From an uncultured Lachnospiraceae bacterium (lineage in GTDB: Bacteria; Bacillota; Clostridia; Lachnospirales; Lachnospiraceae): a stretch of DNA of 18,756 bases. Below the pieces are notes generated by a model. The model was not told the DNA's origin and did not search any database. It saw only the letters and a program-made list of their open reading frames with translations. Positions 1 to 8,681 of the stretch are shown here, in pieces. The DNA lies in contig CADBTX010000042.1 of the NCBI GenBank assembly GCA_902797705.1, positions 1 through 18,756 of the forward strand, written 5' to 3'. The translations under genes and the position numbers were made by a program. Each line of letters begins with the position of its first letter. Position 1 is the first letter of the stretch.

Positions 1-2159
1 TCGTTAAGCTTCCTGAATACGATGATATCATCGATACGGTTGATGAACTCCGGCTTAAAGATCCTCTTTACCTCATCCATAACTCCGCTCTTCATATCCT
101 TGAAAAGGTCTTCCTCCTTTTCACCGGAATTGAAGCCAAGCCTCTTCGGCTCCACAATGGACTGGGCTCCGGCATTGCTGGTCATGATGATGACCGCATT
201 CTTGAAGCTTACCTTCCTGCCCTTGGAATCAGTGATATGCCCGTCATCCAGCACCTGCAGAAGGACATTGAACACATCGGGATGAGCCTTTTCTATCTCG
301 TCAAACAGCACAACGGAAAAAGGATGTCTCCTGATCTTTTCCGCCAGCTGTCCGCCCTCATCATGTCCCACATATCCCGGGGGTGATCCTATCATCTTCG
401 CCACGGAATGAGGTTCCATGAATTCCGACATATCCACCCTTATCATATCCTTTTCGGATCCGAAAAGGGTCTCCGCCAGCGCCTTTGAAAGCTCCGTCTT
501 TCCGACCCCCGTAGGTCCCAGGAAGAGGAAGGAACCTATGGGCCTGTTGGGATCCTTCAGTCCTACCCTGCCTCTCCTTACCGCCTTTGAGATCTTTGTC
601 ACAGCCTCGTCCTGACCGATTATCCTCTTATGCAGCGTCTGCTCAAGACGCATGAGACGGGTATTTTCCTTTTCCGTAAGCTTGGTGACAGGGATCTTGG
701 TCCACATGTGAACGATCTCCGCCACGTTTTCTTCGGTGAGGACTCTTCTGTCCTCCTCTTCCTTCGCTTTCTTTCTCTTTTTAAGCCTTTCCAGCTTTTT
801 CTTTAATGCGTCTTCTTCCTTCCTGATAACGGAAGCCCCGGCGTAATCCCCTTCCTTTATGGCCTCCTCTTTTTCAGCACCCTTAAGCCTTATCTCCTCC
901 TTAAGCTTTTCTTCTGCGGGACTTAATCTTATCCTGCTCAGCTTCAGATGGCTGGAGGCCTCGTCTATGACATCAATGGCCTTATCCGGCTGAAAGCGGT
1001 CATTGATATACCTGGAAGACAGGGATACAGCGGCCCTTACGGTGTCGCAGGGGATCTCTATGCCGTGATGTTCCTCATACTTATGCTTAATGCCCATAAG
1101 GATCTCCACGGTCTCTTCCTCCGTGGGCTCCTCCACCGTTACCGGCTGGAACCTTCTCTCCAGGGCTGCGTCCTTTTCAATGTATTTCCTGTATTCGTCA
1201 AGGGTAGTGGCACCGATAAGCTGTATCTCTCCTCTGGCCATGGATGGCTTAAGGATATTGGATGCGTCCAGAGTTCCCTCTGCGCTTCCGGCTCCGATAA
1301 GGGTGTGGATCTCATCCATGAAGATGATGATGTTGCCGGCAGACTTTACCTCGGCAATGACCCTCTTTATCCTCTCTTCGAATTCACCTCTGTATTTGCT
1401 TCCTGCCACCATTCCGGACATATCCAGGTTTACCACCCTCTTCTCCATAAGGGAAGGCGGCACGTCGCCTTCTGCGATACGGACTGCCAGTCCCTCAGCG
1501 ATGGCGGTCTTGCCGACTCCCGGCTCTCCTACGAGACAGGGGTTGTTCTTTGTCCTCCGGCTCAGGATCTGTATGACCCTCATTATCTCATTTTCTCTTC
1601 CGATAACGGGATCCAGGCCCTCTTCCTTTGCAAGGGCAGTAAGATCTCTGGAGTACATATCCAGCATAGGTGTGGAAGAACCCTTGCCGCTGCCTCCTCC
1701 TTTAAGATCCTGCCTCATGATCCCGGGATCCTCACCTATGGCTTCCAGGGTCTCAGCGTAGATCTTCGGAAGCTGGGCTCCGAGAGTATTAAGGAGACGG
1801 ACAGCGATATTGTCCCCCTCCCTTATAAGGCTTAAAAGAATATGCTCGGTACCCACATCCTTAGCCTTAAACCTCTGAGCCGTTTCCTCACTCATTTTAA
1901 GGACCTTTGACGCTCTGGGGGTCATCCCGTTCTCTTCGGAGACGAGCACGTCGCCGCCGGGAGCCACCAGCTGGTCTATAAGCTCCAATATCTGTTTTTC
2001 CTGGATCTTATTGGAATTCAGCACATAGAAAGCAACCCCTCCCCCTTCTCTTAAGAGTCCCACAAGGAGATGCTCCGTGCCTATATAATTTGCCTTAAAT
2101 TCTGCCGCACACTCCTTTGCAAGCTGCAGCACATGCTGGGCTTTATCTGTATATCTCAT
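1..2159 (-). CDS. clpC: ClpC-type AAA+ unfoldase of the Clp protease, 3' end outside window
   Basis: Hsp100 unfoldase that feeds proteins to the ClpP peptidase in the cytoplasm. About 719 residues are visible, with no stop before base 1, so the C-terminus is missing (family length is about 810-850). Two Clp N-terminal repeats come first (near-repeated TEHLLVGLLREG and TEHILLSLIREG). The first AAA+ module has Walker A GEPGVGKT at residues 211-218 and a Walker B ending in FMDEIH near 280. The middle region contains a UVR-like helix (GDYAGASVIRKEE, about 430-450), which favours ClpC over ClpB. The second AAA+ module has Walker A GPTGVGKT at 548-555 and VVLFDEIEKAHPD as Walker B. The ATG start lies 14 bases after the upstream stop. 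No ctsR, mcsA or mcsB precedes it, and no CtsR operator is visible in the short gap. Identification is firm; ClpC versus ClpE rests on the N-domain and UVR segment. Confidence 0.95.
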   Translation of the reverse strand, partial: MRYTDKAQHVLQLAKECAAEFKANYIGTEHLLVGLLREGGGVAFYVLNSNKIQEKQILELIDQLVAPGGDVLVSEENGMTPRASKVLKMSEETAQRFKAKDVGTEHILLSLIREGDNIAVRLLNTLGAQLPKIYAETLEAIGEDPGIMRQDLKGGGSGKGSSTPMLDMYSRDLTALAKEEGLDPVIGRENEIMRVIQILSRRTKNNPCLVGEPGVGKTAIAEGLAVRIAEGDVPPSLMEKRVVNLDMSGMVAGSKYRGEFEERIKRVIAEVKSAGNIIIFMDEIHTLIGAGSAEGTLDASNILKPSMARGEIQLIGATTLDEYRKYIEKDAALERRFQPVTVEEPTEEETVEILMGIKHKYEEHHGIEIPCDTVRAAVSLSSRYINDRFQPDKAIDVIDEASSHLKLSRIRLSPAEEKLKEEIRLKGAEKEEAIKEGDYAGASVIRKEEDALKKKLERLKKRKKAKEEEDRRVLTEENVAEIVHMWTKIPVTKLTEKENTRLMRLEQTLHKRIIGQDEAVTKISKAVRRGRVGLKDPNRPIGSFLFLGPTGVGKTELSKALAETLFGSEKDMIRVDMSEFMEPHSVAKMIGSPPGYVGHDEGGQLAEKIRRHPFSVVLFDEIEKAHPDVFNVLLQVLDDGHITDSKGRKVSFKNAVIIMTSNAGAQSIVEPKRLGFNSGEKEEDLFKDMKSGVMDEVKRIFKPEFINRIDDIIVFRKLN

Positions 2160-2173
2160 GATTCAGTCAGACC

Positions 2174-3748
2174 TTATTTCTTTACATCAAGGAACTCGAA
2201 ATCAAAATCCTCGTCGAAATCGAACTTCGGCTCCGGCTTCTTAGGCTGCTGTCTGGCATCCTTTCTGGTGATGGTCCTGTGCCTTACTATCTCGCGGGGT
2301 TTCTCTTCTTCCTCTTCCTCCTCTTCATCCTCGTAATCGTCTTCGTCTTCGTCCTCGTAATCTTCCTCTTCTTCGTAATCGTCCTCGAAGTCCTCGTCTT
2401 CGTCCTCGTCCTCCGGCTCCTCATCCAGGAGATAGGCTCTCTCACCCCTGCCTATGTTCCTTCTCTCCTTGGCCTTCGCCCTCTTTCTCATGGCCTCCTC
2501 TTCCGGATCCTCCTCATCCTCGTCATAATCCTCATTCCGTCTGCCGAGGAACATGTTTATAAGGATGAATAAGGATATCACAAGGAAAATAGCAAGCACG
2601 ATTATGATAAAAAGCCTTGTCCTTGAAAGCTTCTTGTACTTAACAAGGGTCTGGGATTCACCCTTAGGTATGTCCACATATCTCTGGTAGGTTCCCCTGT
2701 CTATATCGTAAAGGTAGAAGCCCAGGTTGCCGCTTTCGTCAACGGCATAGAGAAGACAGAAATCCTTGGGCTGTGCCTGGATAAGACCGGATGCATTGGT
2801 GTGTGCAATGGCGTCAAGGGCAACCATTCCGTCATCATCGGCTCCCTCGTCATCCTTCTTATCTCCCTTATCCTCCTCAGCCGGAAGGTCTTCATTTCCG
2901 AGGCTCTCCGGCATATCGCCTTCAGCCTCCTCATTTTCCACATCCGGGGAAGGATCTCCGGAATCTCCGGCACTTCCGGCCCTTGCGGCCTCTCCCGCAT
3001 TCAGGTTCAGTTCCGATGCGTAAACCTTTGTACTGAAAAGAGATGCGCTTTCCTTAGACTCTTCCTTCTCCTCTTCGGATCCCTCTTCCTCATCAAGGGT
3101 ATCCTCCGGAAGGGACCAGGCCGTAGCGGTCTTGCTTCCCCACTGGAGCTTGTGCTGGGTAAAACCGTCGGGTCCCACCACATTGTCTCCGGGATCCAGG
3201 ATGATGATATATCTTCCCGGAGCACCGTCTATCTTTATCATATCCGACATCTTAGCATTCTCGGTGGTATCGCAGAGATAGAATTCACCGTTATTTCCGC
3301 CCTCATCCGTAAGATAGGCGAGGGTCACCGTAAGGCCTGCCGCACCTATGGTAGCGCTCTTGGTGGTCATATATGCCAGCATAACGCTCTGTCCCTGATA
3401 ATCCACGGTCTTTACCGCAAATCCCTCCGGCACCTCGCTGGCCGGGAAGGAAAGCGCCAGATACTTTCCGTCGATATTGGTGGGGATATCACTGGGGACC
3501 ACTGTTTCAAGGGCTGCCTGGGCGGCTTCAGCCTGAGCAAGGGCCTCTTCTTCGCTTAATTCCCCTTCTTCTCCTCCTTCAGCATTCTCTTCACCGCCTT
3601 CTCCCTCTTCACCTGCGGTATCCTCTGCCCCCGCCTCTTCGGCAAAGACATGGCCCGGAAGGGCTGCGGTTACGAGCATTGCCATCAAAAGAAATGCCAA
3701 CAGTCTTGATCTTGTCTTTCGAGCTTTCATTTCAGATAATCCTTTCAT
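2174..3748 (-). CDS. acidic single-pass membrane protein of unknown function
   Basis: Unrecognised 524-residue envelope protein. A signal peptide (basic start, hydrophobic core about 15-32, likely cut after VFA at 36) is followed by an acidic Glu/Gly/Ala linker (37-80). A folded, probably beta-rich region spans 92-215, and a second long acidic, disordered stretch 216-308. A short second folded part spans 309-372, one membrane helix 378-402, and a cytoplasmic tail follows with an almost pure Asp/Glu/Tyr run at 440-482. The two folded parts share a motif of the form L-x-Y-x-x-D-E-x-G-N-x-G-x-F-Y-L-x-D, at about 143-160 and 332-348, suggesting one duplicated or split domain. A second ATG at codon 7 (base 3730) also has a usable AAAGGA site and gives a cleaner signal peptide, so the start is uncertain. 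It sits 15 bases after the wall hydrolase and 14 before clpC, so it is probably co-transcribed. A cell-surface or division role is only inference. Confidence 0.85.
   Translation of the reverse strand: MKGLSEMKARKTRSRLLAFLLMAMLVTAALPGHVFAEEAGAEDTAGEEGEGGEENAEGGEEGELSEEEALAQAEAAQAALETVVPSDIPTNIDGKYLALSFPASEVPEGFAVKTVDYQGQSVMLAYMTTKSATIGAAGLTVTLAYLTDEGGNNGEFYLCDTTENAKMSDMIKIDGAPGRYIIILDPGDNVVGPDGFTQHKLQWGSKTATAWSLPEDTLDEEEGSEEEKEESKESASLFSTKVYASELNLNAGEAARAGSAGDSGDPSPDVENEEAEGDMPESLGNEDLPAEEDKGDKKDDEGADDDGMVALDAIAHTNASGLIQAQPKDFCLLYAVDESGNLGFYLYDIDRGTYQRYVDIPKGESQTLVKYKKLSRTRLFIIIVLAIFLVISLFILINMFLGRRNEDYDEDEEDPEEEAMRKRAKAKERRNIGRGERAYLLDEEPEDEDEDEDFEDDYEEEEDYEDEDEDDYEDEEEEEEEEKPREIVRHRTITRKDARQQPKKPEPKFDFDEDFDFEFLDVKK
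2303..2431 (-). repeat. low-complexity purine-rich tract encoding a polyacidic run
   Basis: The coding strand is almost entirely GA-rich (GAG, GAA and GAC codons) for about 130 bases and encodes residues 440-482 of the acidic membrane protein. It is degenerate rather than an exact tandem repeat. Its codon mix (GAG/GAA/GAC/GAT) argues for selection on charge rather than recent slippage. Confidence 0.75.
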
Positions 3749-3763
3749 CCTTTTTCTGCTCCT

Positions 3764-5293
3764 CTATAGAGACGCCGGTTTATCCGGCATCTTATCATAA
3801 ACCGGTATTATAAAGGTTCCCTGGGACACTTGAGAGAGGTCCGAAGCATAACCCTTGTAAACATGCTTTGCCTCGTTATGAGGCGCATATATGCTGGTCA
3901 TATACTGATGCTCATATGTACCGTTCTTAAAGAAAAATCTCTGTTTATACAGTGTATCCTGTCTATGTCTGCTGCTCAGGAAATAATTCTCCGAAAGATA
4001 ATCTATACCGCCATTGATGGACTTCTTTCTCGTATTCCATCCCTGTTCCTTTGCGTATCTAAGTCCGTTTTTCACCGGGTCCGCCCCGTTTGCCTGGATA
4101 TTGAAATAATTATAATAGCCGGGATATGTGTCGTCGTTTCCGTTTATCAGAGCATCTCCGCCGGCATTCCCGTGCTCCTGCCTCATCCTGGCGGCCACGA
4201 GATAGGGATTGACCCCCTTTGATACGGAACTTCCGTAAACAAGGGATGAATAGTTGCCTCCCTCACCCGGGATGGTCCCGGTCATGGAAGTGGTGGAGAG
4301 TATATTCTTCACACCTGCCTCACTGGTGCCCTTACTGTCGGTTCCTGACAGGAACATAAAGAAGGAGGTGTTCAGCTTTCCGTCGGAGCTCAGCATAAAA
4401 TTCCTGGGATCCATATAGTAGGCCACAACTCTTTTGGAGGCTGCGGTCCAGCAGAGGGAAAGCTCGATATTTCCTACGCTCATAAGGGTAAAGGCCCCGT
4501 TAACCGGTCCGTTAAGTGTGGTCTCCACGCCTTTCAGATCCTTTAAGGCGCCCTCGCTGCCTGCCCCGGTAAGGCTGCCCCTGTCTTCATCAACACTCTG
4601 TATCATGCTGATCCCGGTCTCCACGTCCACGCATTTATCAAAGGTCATCCCGGGAGCCGGATCGTAGGCTACGAAATTCCACTGGGGATAGAGATCATGT
4701 ATACCACTGAGATAGGGAATATAACTATCCGGGAATCCCATATTCTTAAGTTCATTTTCGAAATCATCCATATTCAGGCAATCATACCTGATATATCCCC
4801 GTGATACGCTGCCGACCTGTGGAAAGTCCACATCGAACCAGTAATAACCGCCCTCCTCATCATAGGTGACGGAGTTCACGGTACAGACGGTGCCGTACTT
4901 AAGGGTGCAGAGATCTGATGTGCCGTCTCCGGGCCCGGATTTTATCTTTACATCCTCATAGGCGGTCTGAAAAGTGCTTCCCGGACTTATCTCGGAAGCG
5001 GATCTGCCGTATCTGATAAAGTCGGACCTTAAATATCCGCTGAAATCCGGAGAATTGGAGCTGACTCCGTACCAGGTCATCCCGTCCGCCCCGGTCTTTT
5101 CCTCGGTTATATAGACCCTGATGCCGGAATTCAGTCTTTTAATGATATCTCCGTTTACCGCGGCATTCCTGAGCTGTATCCCGGTGCCGGAGGTGACCCC
5201 CGTCTTTGTTTCCCCATAGCATACAGTGGCCGCGCAAAACAGCACCGCCATAAGGATCAACGAAAATACAGTTCTTCTAAGGGTGTCATTCAT
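3764..5293 (-). CDS. secreted SH3-domain N-acetylglucosaminidase-type cell wall hydrolase
   Basis: A probable peptidoglycan hydrolase of 509 residues, exported and acting outside the membrane. A signal peptide occupies residues 1-27 (hydrophobic core, ending VCYG). Two bacterial SH3-like modules follow at about 30-95 and 110-172, of the kind that bind wall material. A LytD-like linker includes SGIHDLYPQWNF (196-207) and YYMDPRNF (292-299). The C-terminal glucosaminidase-type domain spans about 345-500, with VNPYLVAARMRQEHG (361-375), GYYNYFNI (392-399) and GWN..KKSINGGIDYL (418-433). Glu373 is the expected catalytic acid by family analogy. The reading frame stays open to 5437, but the ATG at 5293 is preferred: it has a GGAG site six bases upstream and starts directly at the signal peptide. 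It overlaps the upstream gene by 8 bases (ATGAATGA). Substrate specificity is inferred from family. Confidence 0.88.
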   Translation of the reverse strand: MNDTLRRTVFSLILMAVLFCAATVCYGETKTGVTSGTGIQLRNAAVNGDIIKRLNSGIRVYITEEKTGADGMTWYGVSSNSPDFSGYLRSDFIRYGRSASEISPGSTFQTAYEDVKIKSGPGDGTSDLCTLKYGTVCTVNSVTYDEEGGYYWFDVDFPQVGSVSRGYIRYDCLNMDDFENELKNMGFPDSYIPYLSGIHDLYPQWNFVAYDPAPGMTFDKCVDVETGISMIQSVDEDRGSLTGAGSEGALKDLKGVETTLNGPVNGAFTLMSVGNIELSLCWTAASKRVVAYYMDPRNFMLSSDGKLNTSFFMFLSGTDSKGTSEAGVKNILSTTSMTGTIPGEGGNYSSLVYGSSVSKGVNPYLVAARMRQEHGNAGGDALINGNDDTYPGYYNYFNIQANGADPVKNGLRYAKEQGWNTRKKSINGGIDYLSENYFLSSRHRQDTLYKQRFFFKNGTYEHQYMTSIYAPHNEAKHVYKGYASDLSQVSQGTFIIPVYDKMPDKPASL

Positions 5294-5762
5294 CGTTTCT
5301 CCGGAACCTCTTACGTCCCTCTTCTCCCACTGAAAGCTCTGAGGAAATGCCAAACATATGATCCTTCTTGTTCTCCAGGGCTTCCTTTTCCTTCTTCCTT
5401 CTGGCCGCCGCAACCGCCAGCTTTGAGCAGGATTCACAATATCTGCCGGAGGTTATGGATTTTCCGCAGCCCTCACACTGGAGGAATGTTCTGGAATCCT
5501 GCCTGATCTCCAGTTTCTCCTCCCGGAGCATGTTTTTTATCTCGCTCTCCTTAACACCTGTTGCTCTTGAAACCATGCCGGTGGTGGCTCCCGGATTTAT
5601 TTCAAGGTAATTTCTGACGATCCCGTAATCATCATACATGAGATAGCCGCACCGTTCACAGGCATATTCACCGATACCCTTATATTTAAGGGGTCCTCCG
5701 CAGTTTTCACAGCTTTCGGGGGGATGATAATCATGCAATAAAGTCTCATCCGAAAATCTCAT
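5286..5762 (-). CDS. zinc-ribbon / HTH protein resembling the YvyF (TIGR03826) family
   Basis: A small cytoplasmic protein of 158 residues with two Cys4 zinc-binding sites. The first uses C18, C21, C35 and C38, the second C96, C99, C109 and C112. Between them lies a helix-turn-helix-like segment (about 45-86: YGIVRNYLEINPGATTGMVS, then ATGVKESEIKNMLREEKLEI). The tail is basic and helical (114-135). This arrangement resembles the flagellar-operon protein YvyF/TIGR03826, which has a winged-helix-like part next to a zinc ribbon, but there are no flagellar genes nearby. It begins in a 4-base ATGA overlap with purD and ends inside the start of the wall hydrolase, so its translation is probably coupled to both. 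It could regulate transcription or bind a protein partner; the sequence does not decide. The gene is certain, the family link moderate. Confidence 0.8.
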   Translation of the reverse strand: MRFSDETLLHDYHPPESCENCGGPLKYKGIGEYACERCGYLMYDDYGIVRNYLEINPGATTGMVSRATGVKESEIKNMLREEKLEIRQDSRTFLQCEGCGKSITSGRYCESCSKLAVAAARRKKEKEALENKKDHMFGISSELSVGEEGRKRFRRNDE

Positions 5763-7030
5763 GCTTCGTCTATCGCCTTTCCTATATCCCTTCTCATGTA
5801 CTTATTCTCAAAATCCACCCAGCTGGTGGCCTCGTATGCATTGGAACGGGCTTTGTGAAGATCATCGCCCTTCGCGGTTATGCCAAGGACCCTTCCGCCG
5901 CTTGTCACCACTCCCTTGGAAGTCTTTTTCGTTCCGGCGTGGAAGCAGTAATAACCGTCTTTATCGTTGAATTTCTCAAGTCCTGTGATAACATGTCCCT
6001 TGGTATATTTTACGGGGTAGCCGTCGCTTGCAAGGACCACGCAGACAGCTGCATTGTCTTCAAATTCCAGCTTGATCTTTCCAAGGGTCCCGTCAATGCA
6101 GGCTTCCATCACATCCACTATATCGTTCTTCATCCTGGGAAGCACTACCTGTGCCTCAGGATCTCCGAACCTGGCATTATATTCCAGCACTTTCGGACCA
6201 TCCTCCGTCAGCATGAGCCCGAAGAATATAACTCCCTTAAAATCTCTCCCCTCGGCCTTCATCGCGTCAACGGTGGGCTGGAAGATATTCTTTTTACAGT
6301 AGTCATTGATCTTTTTCGTATAGAAGGGTGAAGGTGAGAAGGTGCCCATGCCTCCGGTATTGAGCCCCGTGTCTCCATCTCCCGCCCTTTTATGGTCCTG
6401 TGCGGAAGACATGACCTTAAGGGTCTTTCCGTCGCAGAAGGTCAGTACCGAAACCTCCCTTCCCGTCATGAATTCCTCTATGACCATCTTATTTCCCGCG
6501 GTGCCGAATTTCTTATCCAGCATAATGGTCTTCACGCCGTTACGGGCTTCATCCTTTGTATTGCAGATCAGCACGCCCTTTCCCAGGGCCAGTCCGTCAG
6601 CCTTAAGGACAATTGGAAACTTTGCCTCCTCCAGATAAGACAGGGCTGATGCAGCATCGGTAAAGACCTCATATCCGGCTGTTGGAATCCCGTACTTTTT
6701 CATCAGATCCTTGCTGAAAGCCTTTGAACCCTCAAGTATGGCGGCCTTCTTTTCGGGACCGAAGGCCCTTATCCCCGCTTCGTTAAAGGCATCCACCAGT
6801 CCTCCCACCAGAGGATCGTCCGGCCCCACTATGGCCAGGTCTATGTCATGGTTTTTCGCGAACTTCACCAGACGGTCAAATTCCATGACCTTAATATCCA
6901 CCAGTTCGGCTATCTCCCCTATACCCGCATTTCCGGGAGCACAGTAGAGTTTAGTGCATTTAGGGCTCTTCTTTACAGCCTGCGCGATCGCATGTTCTCT
7001 TCCGCCACCGCCTACGATAAGGATGTTCAT
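5759..7030 (-). CDS. purD: phosphoribosylamine-glycine ligase (GAR synthetase)
   Basis: Catalyses step 2 of IMP synthesis, joining phosphoribosylamine and glycine with ATP to give GAR. At 423 residues it is normal length for the family. The N-domain has the GGGGREHA nucleotide/substrate loop (7-14). The ATP-grasp core has KADGLALGKGV (143-153) and the signature QDHKRAGDGD-TGLNTGGMG (211-229). Metal and ATP residues lie in the YNARFGDPEAQ segment near 290-305. The ATG overlaps the purN stop by 4 bases (ATGA) and the gene's own stop overlaps the next start by 4, so it lies in the middle of a translationally coupled chain. No frameshift or missing motif is seen. Confidence 0.98.
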   Translation of the reverse strand: MNILIVGGGGREHAIAQAVKKSPKCTKLYCAPGNAGIGEIAELVDIKVMEFDRLVKFAKNHDIDLAIVGPDDPLVGGLVDAFNEAGIRAFGPEKKAAILEGSKAFSKDLMKKYGIPTAGYEVFTDAASALSYLEEAKFPIVLKADGLALGKGVLICNTKDEARNGVKTIMLDKKFGTAGNKMVIEEFMTGREVSVLTFCDGKTLKVMSSAQDHKRAGDGDTGLNTGGMGTFSPSPFYTKKINDYCKKNIFQPTVDAMKAEGRDFKGVIFFGLMLTEDGPKVLEYNARFGDPEAQVVLPRMKNDIVDVMEACIDGTLGKIKLEFEDNAAVCVVLASDGYPVKYTKGHVITGLEKFNDKDGYYCFHAGTKKTSKGVVTSGGRVLGITAKGDDLHKARSNAYEATSWVDFENKYMRRDIGKAIDEA

Positions 7031-7659
7031 AAGATCTCTGTAACCTCCGCTTTTCCGTTAGAAACACGTACTCTTCCTGCTGCGATAAGATCTACAGCCT
7101 CAGGGAGTATCTGCCACTCCGCTTCCTCCATAACCCTTCTCTGCAATACTTCAGGGCTGTCTCCCTTTTTCACTTCCACTGCCTTCTGCAGGATTATGGG
7201 CCCGCTGTCGCAGCCCTCGTCCACAAAATGTACCGTGGCCCCTGTGATCTTTACTCCCCTTTTTAAGGCCTCCTCATGCACCTTCAGTCCGTAATAGCCC
7301 ACTCCGCAGAAGGAGGGGATAAGGGACGGGTGTATATTGATGATCCTGTTCTCATACTTTTTTACAAGCTCCTCCGGCAGGACCACAAGGAAACCCGCCA
7401 GCACTATAAGATCCGGCTCCGCAAGATCTATGCTCTCGATAAGGGCCCTGTTAAAGGCCTCTGTGCCGTCATAGTCCTTTTTCGCCACCACTGCTCCGGG
7501 GATCCCTGCTTTTTCGGCTCTTTCAAGGGCTTTTACCCCGGGCTTGCTGCTGATCACCTTTACTATCCCGGCGTTCCTGATCTTTCCTTCAGCCAGCGCA
7601 TCTATAAGCGCCTGGAGATTCGTTCCCCCGCCGCTTACCAGAACTACTGTCCTCAGCAT
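7027..7659 (-). CDS. purN: phosphoribosylglycinamide formyltransferase (10-formyl-THF dependent)
   Basis: Step 3 of IMP synthesis: transfers a formyl group from 10-formyltetrahydrofolate to GAR. It has 210 residues, as expected. The N-terminal phosphate loop [12 protein letters not shown] (9-20) and the catalytic set are present: N108 and H110 in [12 protein letters not shown]144 in TVHFVDEG, and D151 in CDSGPII. These match E. coli N106, H108, H137 and D144. Its ATG overlaps the purM stop by 7 bases (ATGCTGA), with only a distant AAAGG upstream, so translation is probably coupled. This is the folate-dependent enzyme, not the formate-dependent PurT. Confidence 0.98.
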   Translation of the reverse strand: MLRTVVLVSGGGTNLQALIDALAEGKIRNAGIVKVISSKPGVKALERAEKAGIPGAVVAKKDYDGTEAFNRALIESIDLAEPDLIVLAGFLVVLPEELVKKYENRIINIHPSLIPSFCGVGYYGLKVHEEALKRGVKITGATVHFVDEGCDSGPIILQKAVEVKKGDSPEVLQRRVMEEAEWQILPEAVDLIAAGRVRVSNGKAEVTEIL

Positions 7660-8681
7660 AATTCAGCGCACCTTTCCCCGGACACGGTCTCGCCTATAAG
7701 GTAGGGGGTCTCTCCGGCCGACTTTACCGCTTCCATGGTCTTCTCCACATCTCCCTTGTCCACTGCCAGGACCATTCCTATGCCCATATTGTAGGTATTG
7801 TACATCACATGCTCTTCGACTCCGCCGTCACGGGCGATCATCTCAAAGATGGGAGGAACGGGATATGAAGCCTTATTTACCCTGGCCTTTATGCCCTCCG
7901 GCAGCATCCTGGGTATATTCTCGTAGAAACCGCCTCCCGTGATATGGCTGCAGCCCTTTATCCTGACTCCGGAATCCTTTACAGCCTTAAGAGCCCTGAC
8001 ATATATCTTTGTAGGCCTGATCAGCGCTTCCCCAAGGGATGAGCCCAGGGAATCAAAGTAGCGGTTAAGGGCCGCCTCATTCATGCTAAAGACCTTTCTC
8101 ACAAGAGAAAAGCCGTTGGAATGCACTCCGCTGGAAGCTATTCCTATAAGCTGGTCTCCGGGAGCGATGTCCTGTCCGTCTATCATATCCTCCCTGTCCA
8201 GTATACCCACCGCAAATCCGGCGAGATCATATTCATCCTCGGGATAGAACCCGGGCATCTCAGCGGTCTCTCCGCCGATAAGGGCCGCTCCCGCTTCATT
8301 ACAACCATCAGCCACTCCCTTAACGATAGAGGCTATCTTCTCGGGATAATTTTTGCCGCAGGCGATATAATCCAGGAAAAACAAAGGTTCTCCCCCGGCA
8401 CAGGCTATGTCGTTCACGCACATCGCCACACAGTCTATCCCCACAGTGTCATGCTTATCGAGCAGAAAGGCGATCTTAAGCTTTGTACCCACACCGTCTG
8501 TTCCGGACACAAGGGTAGGATCCTTCATCCCCATGAAATCCTTTAATGAGAAGGCTCCGGAAAAACCTCCGAGACCTCCGAGGACCTCGGGTCTCATGGT
8601 TTTCTTCACATATTCCTTCATAAGTTCCACGGAACGGTATCCGGCTTCTATATCCACGCCGGCGCTTTTATAATCATTCAT
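7653..8681 (-). CDS. purM: phosphoribosylformylglycinamidine cyclo-ligase (AIR synthetase)
   Basis: Step 5 of IMP synthesis: ATP-dependent closure of FGAM to AIR. It has 342 residues, standard length. Recognised by [13 protein letters not shown] (60-72), the [17 protein letters not shown] segment (89-105) and GGETAEMPG (136-144), all hallmarks of the PurM/PurL ATP-binding superfamily. The C-terminal part has [15 protein letters not shown]. The ATG has an AAAGGA site seven bases upstream and overlaps the purE stop by 4 bases. Its product, AIR, is the substrate of the PurE route encoded immediately upstream. Confidence 0.98.
   Translation of the reverse strand: MNDYKSAGVDIEAGYRSVELMKEYVKKTMRPEVLGGLGGFSGAFSLKDFMGMKDPTLVSGTDGVGTKLKIAFLLDKHDTVGIDCVAMCVNDIACAGGEPLFFLDYIACGKNYPEKIASIVKGVADGCNEAGAALIGGETAEMPGFYPEDEYDLAGFAVGILDREDMIDGQDIAPGDQLIGIASSGVHSNGFSLVRKVFSMNEAALNRYFDSLGSSLGEALIRPTKIYVRALKAVKDSGVRIKGCSHITGGGFYENIPRMLPEGIKARVNKASYPVPPIFEMIARDGGVEEHVMYNTYNMGIGMVLAVDKGDVEKTMEAVKSAGETPYLIGETVSGERCAELC

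Noticed and set aside
948..1835. Long plus-strand open frame of 295 codons opposite clpC
   Set aside because: It mirrors the well-conserved ClpC coding strand, has no family resemblance and no ribosome binding site; it is an antisense shadow.
2303..2431. GA-rich tract as a simple-sequence phase-variation locus
   Set aside because: Repeat units are degenerate with mixed codons, not identical short repeats likely to slip.
2801..3559. Plus-strand open frame of 252 codons opposite the acidic membrane protein
   Set aside because: It lies fully antisense to a gene with signal peptide, membrane helix and good context; the frame is open because of biased composition.
5294..5437. N-terminal extension of the wall hydrolase frame to 5437
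   Set aside because: The extra 48 codons lie inside the zinc-ribbon gene in another frame, look unlike protein, and the signal peptide with its ribosome binding site starts at 5293.
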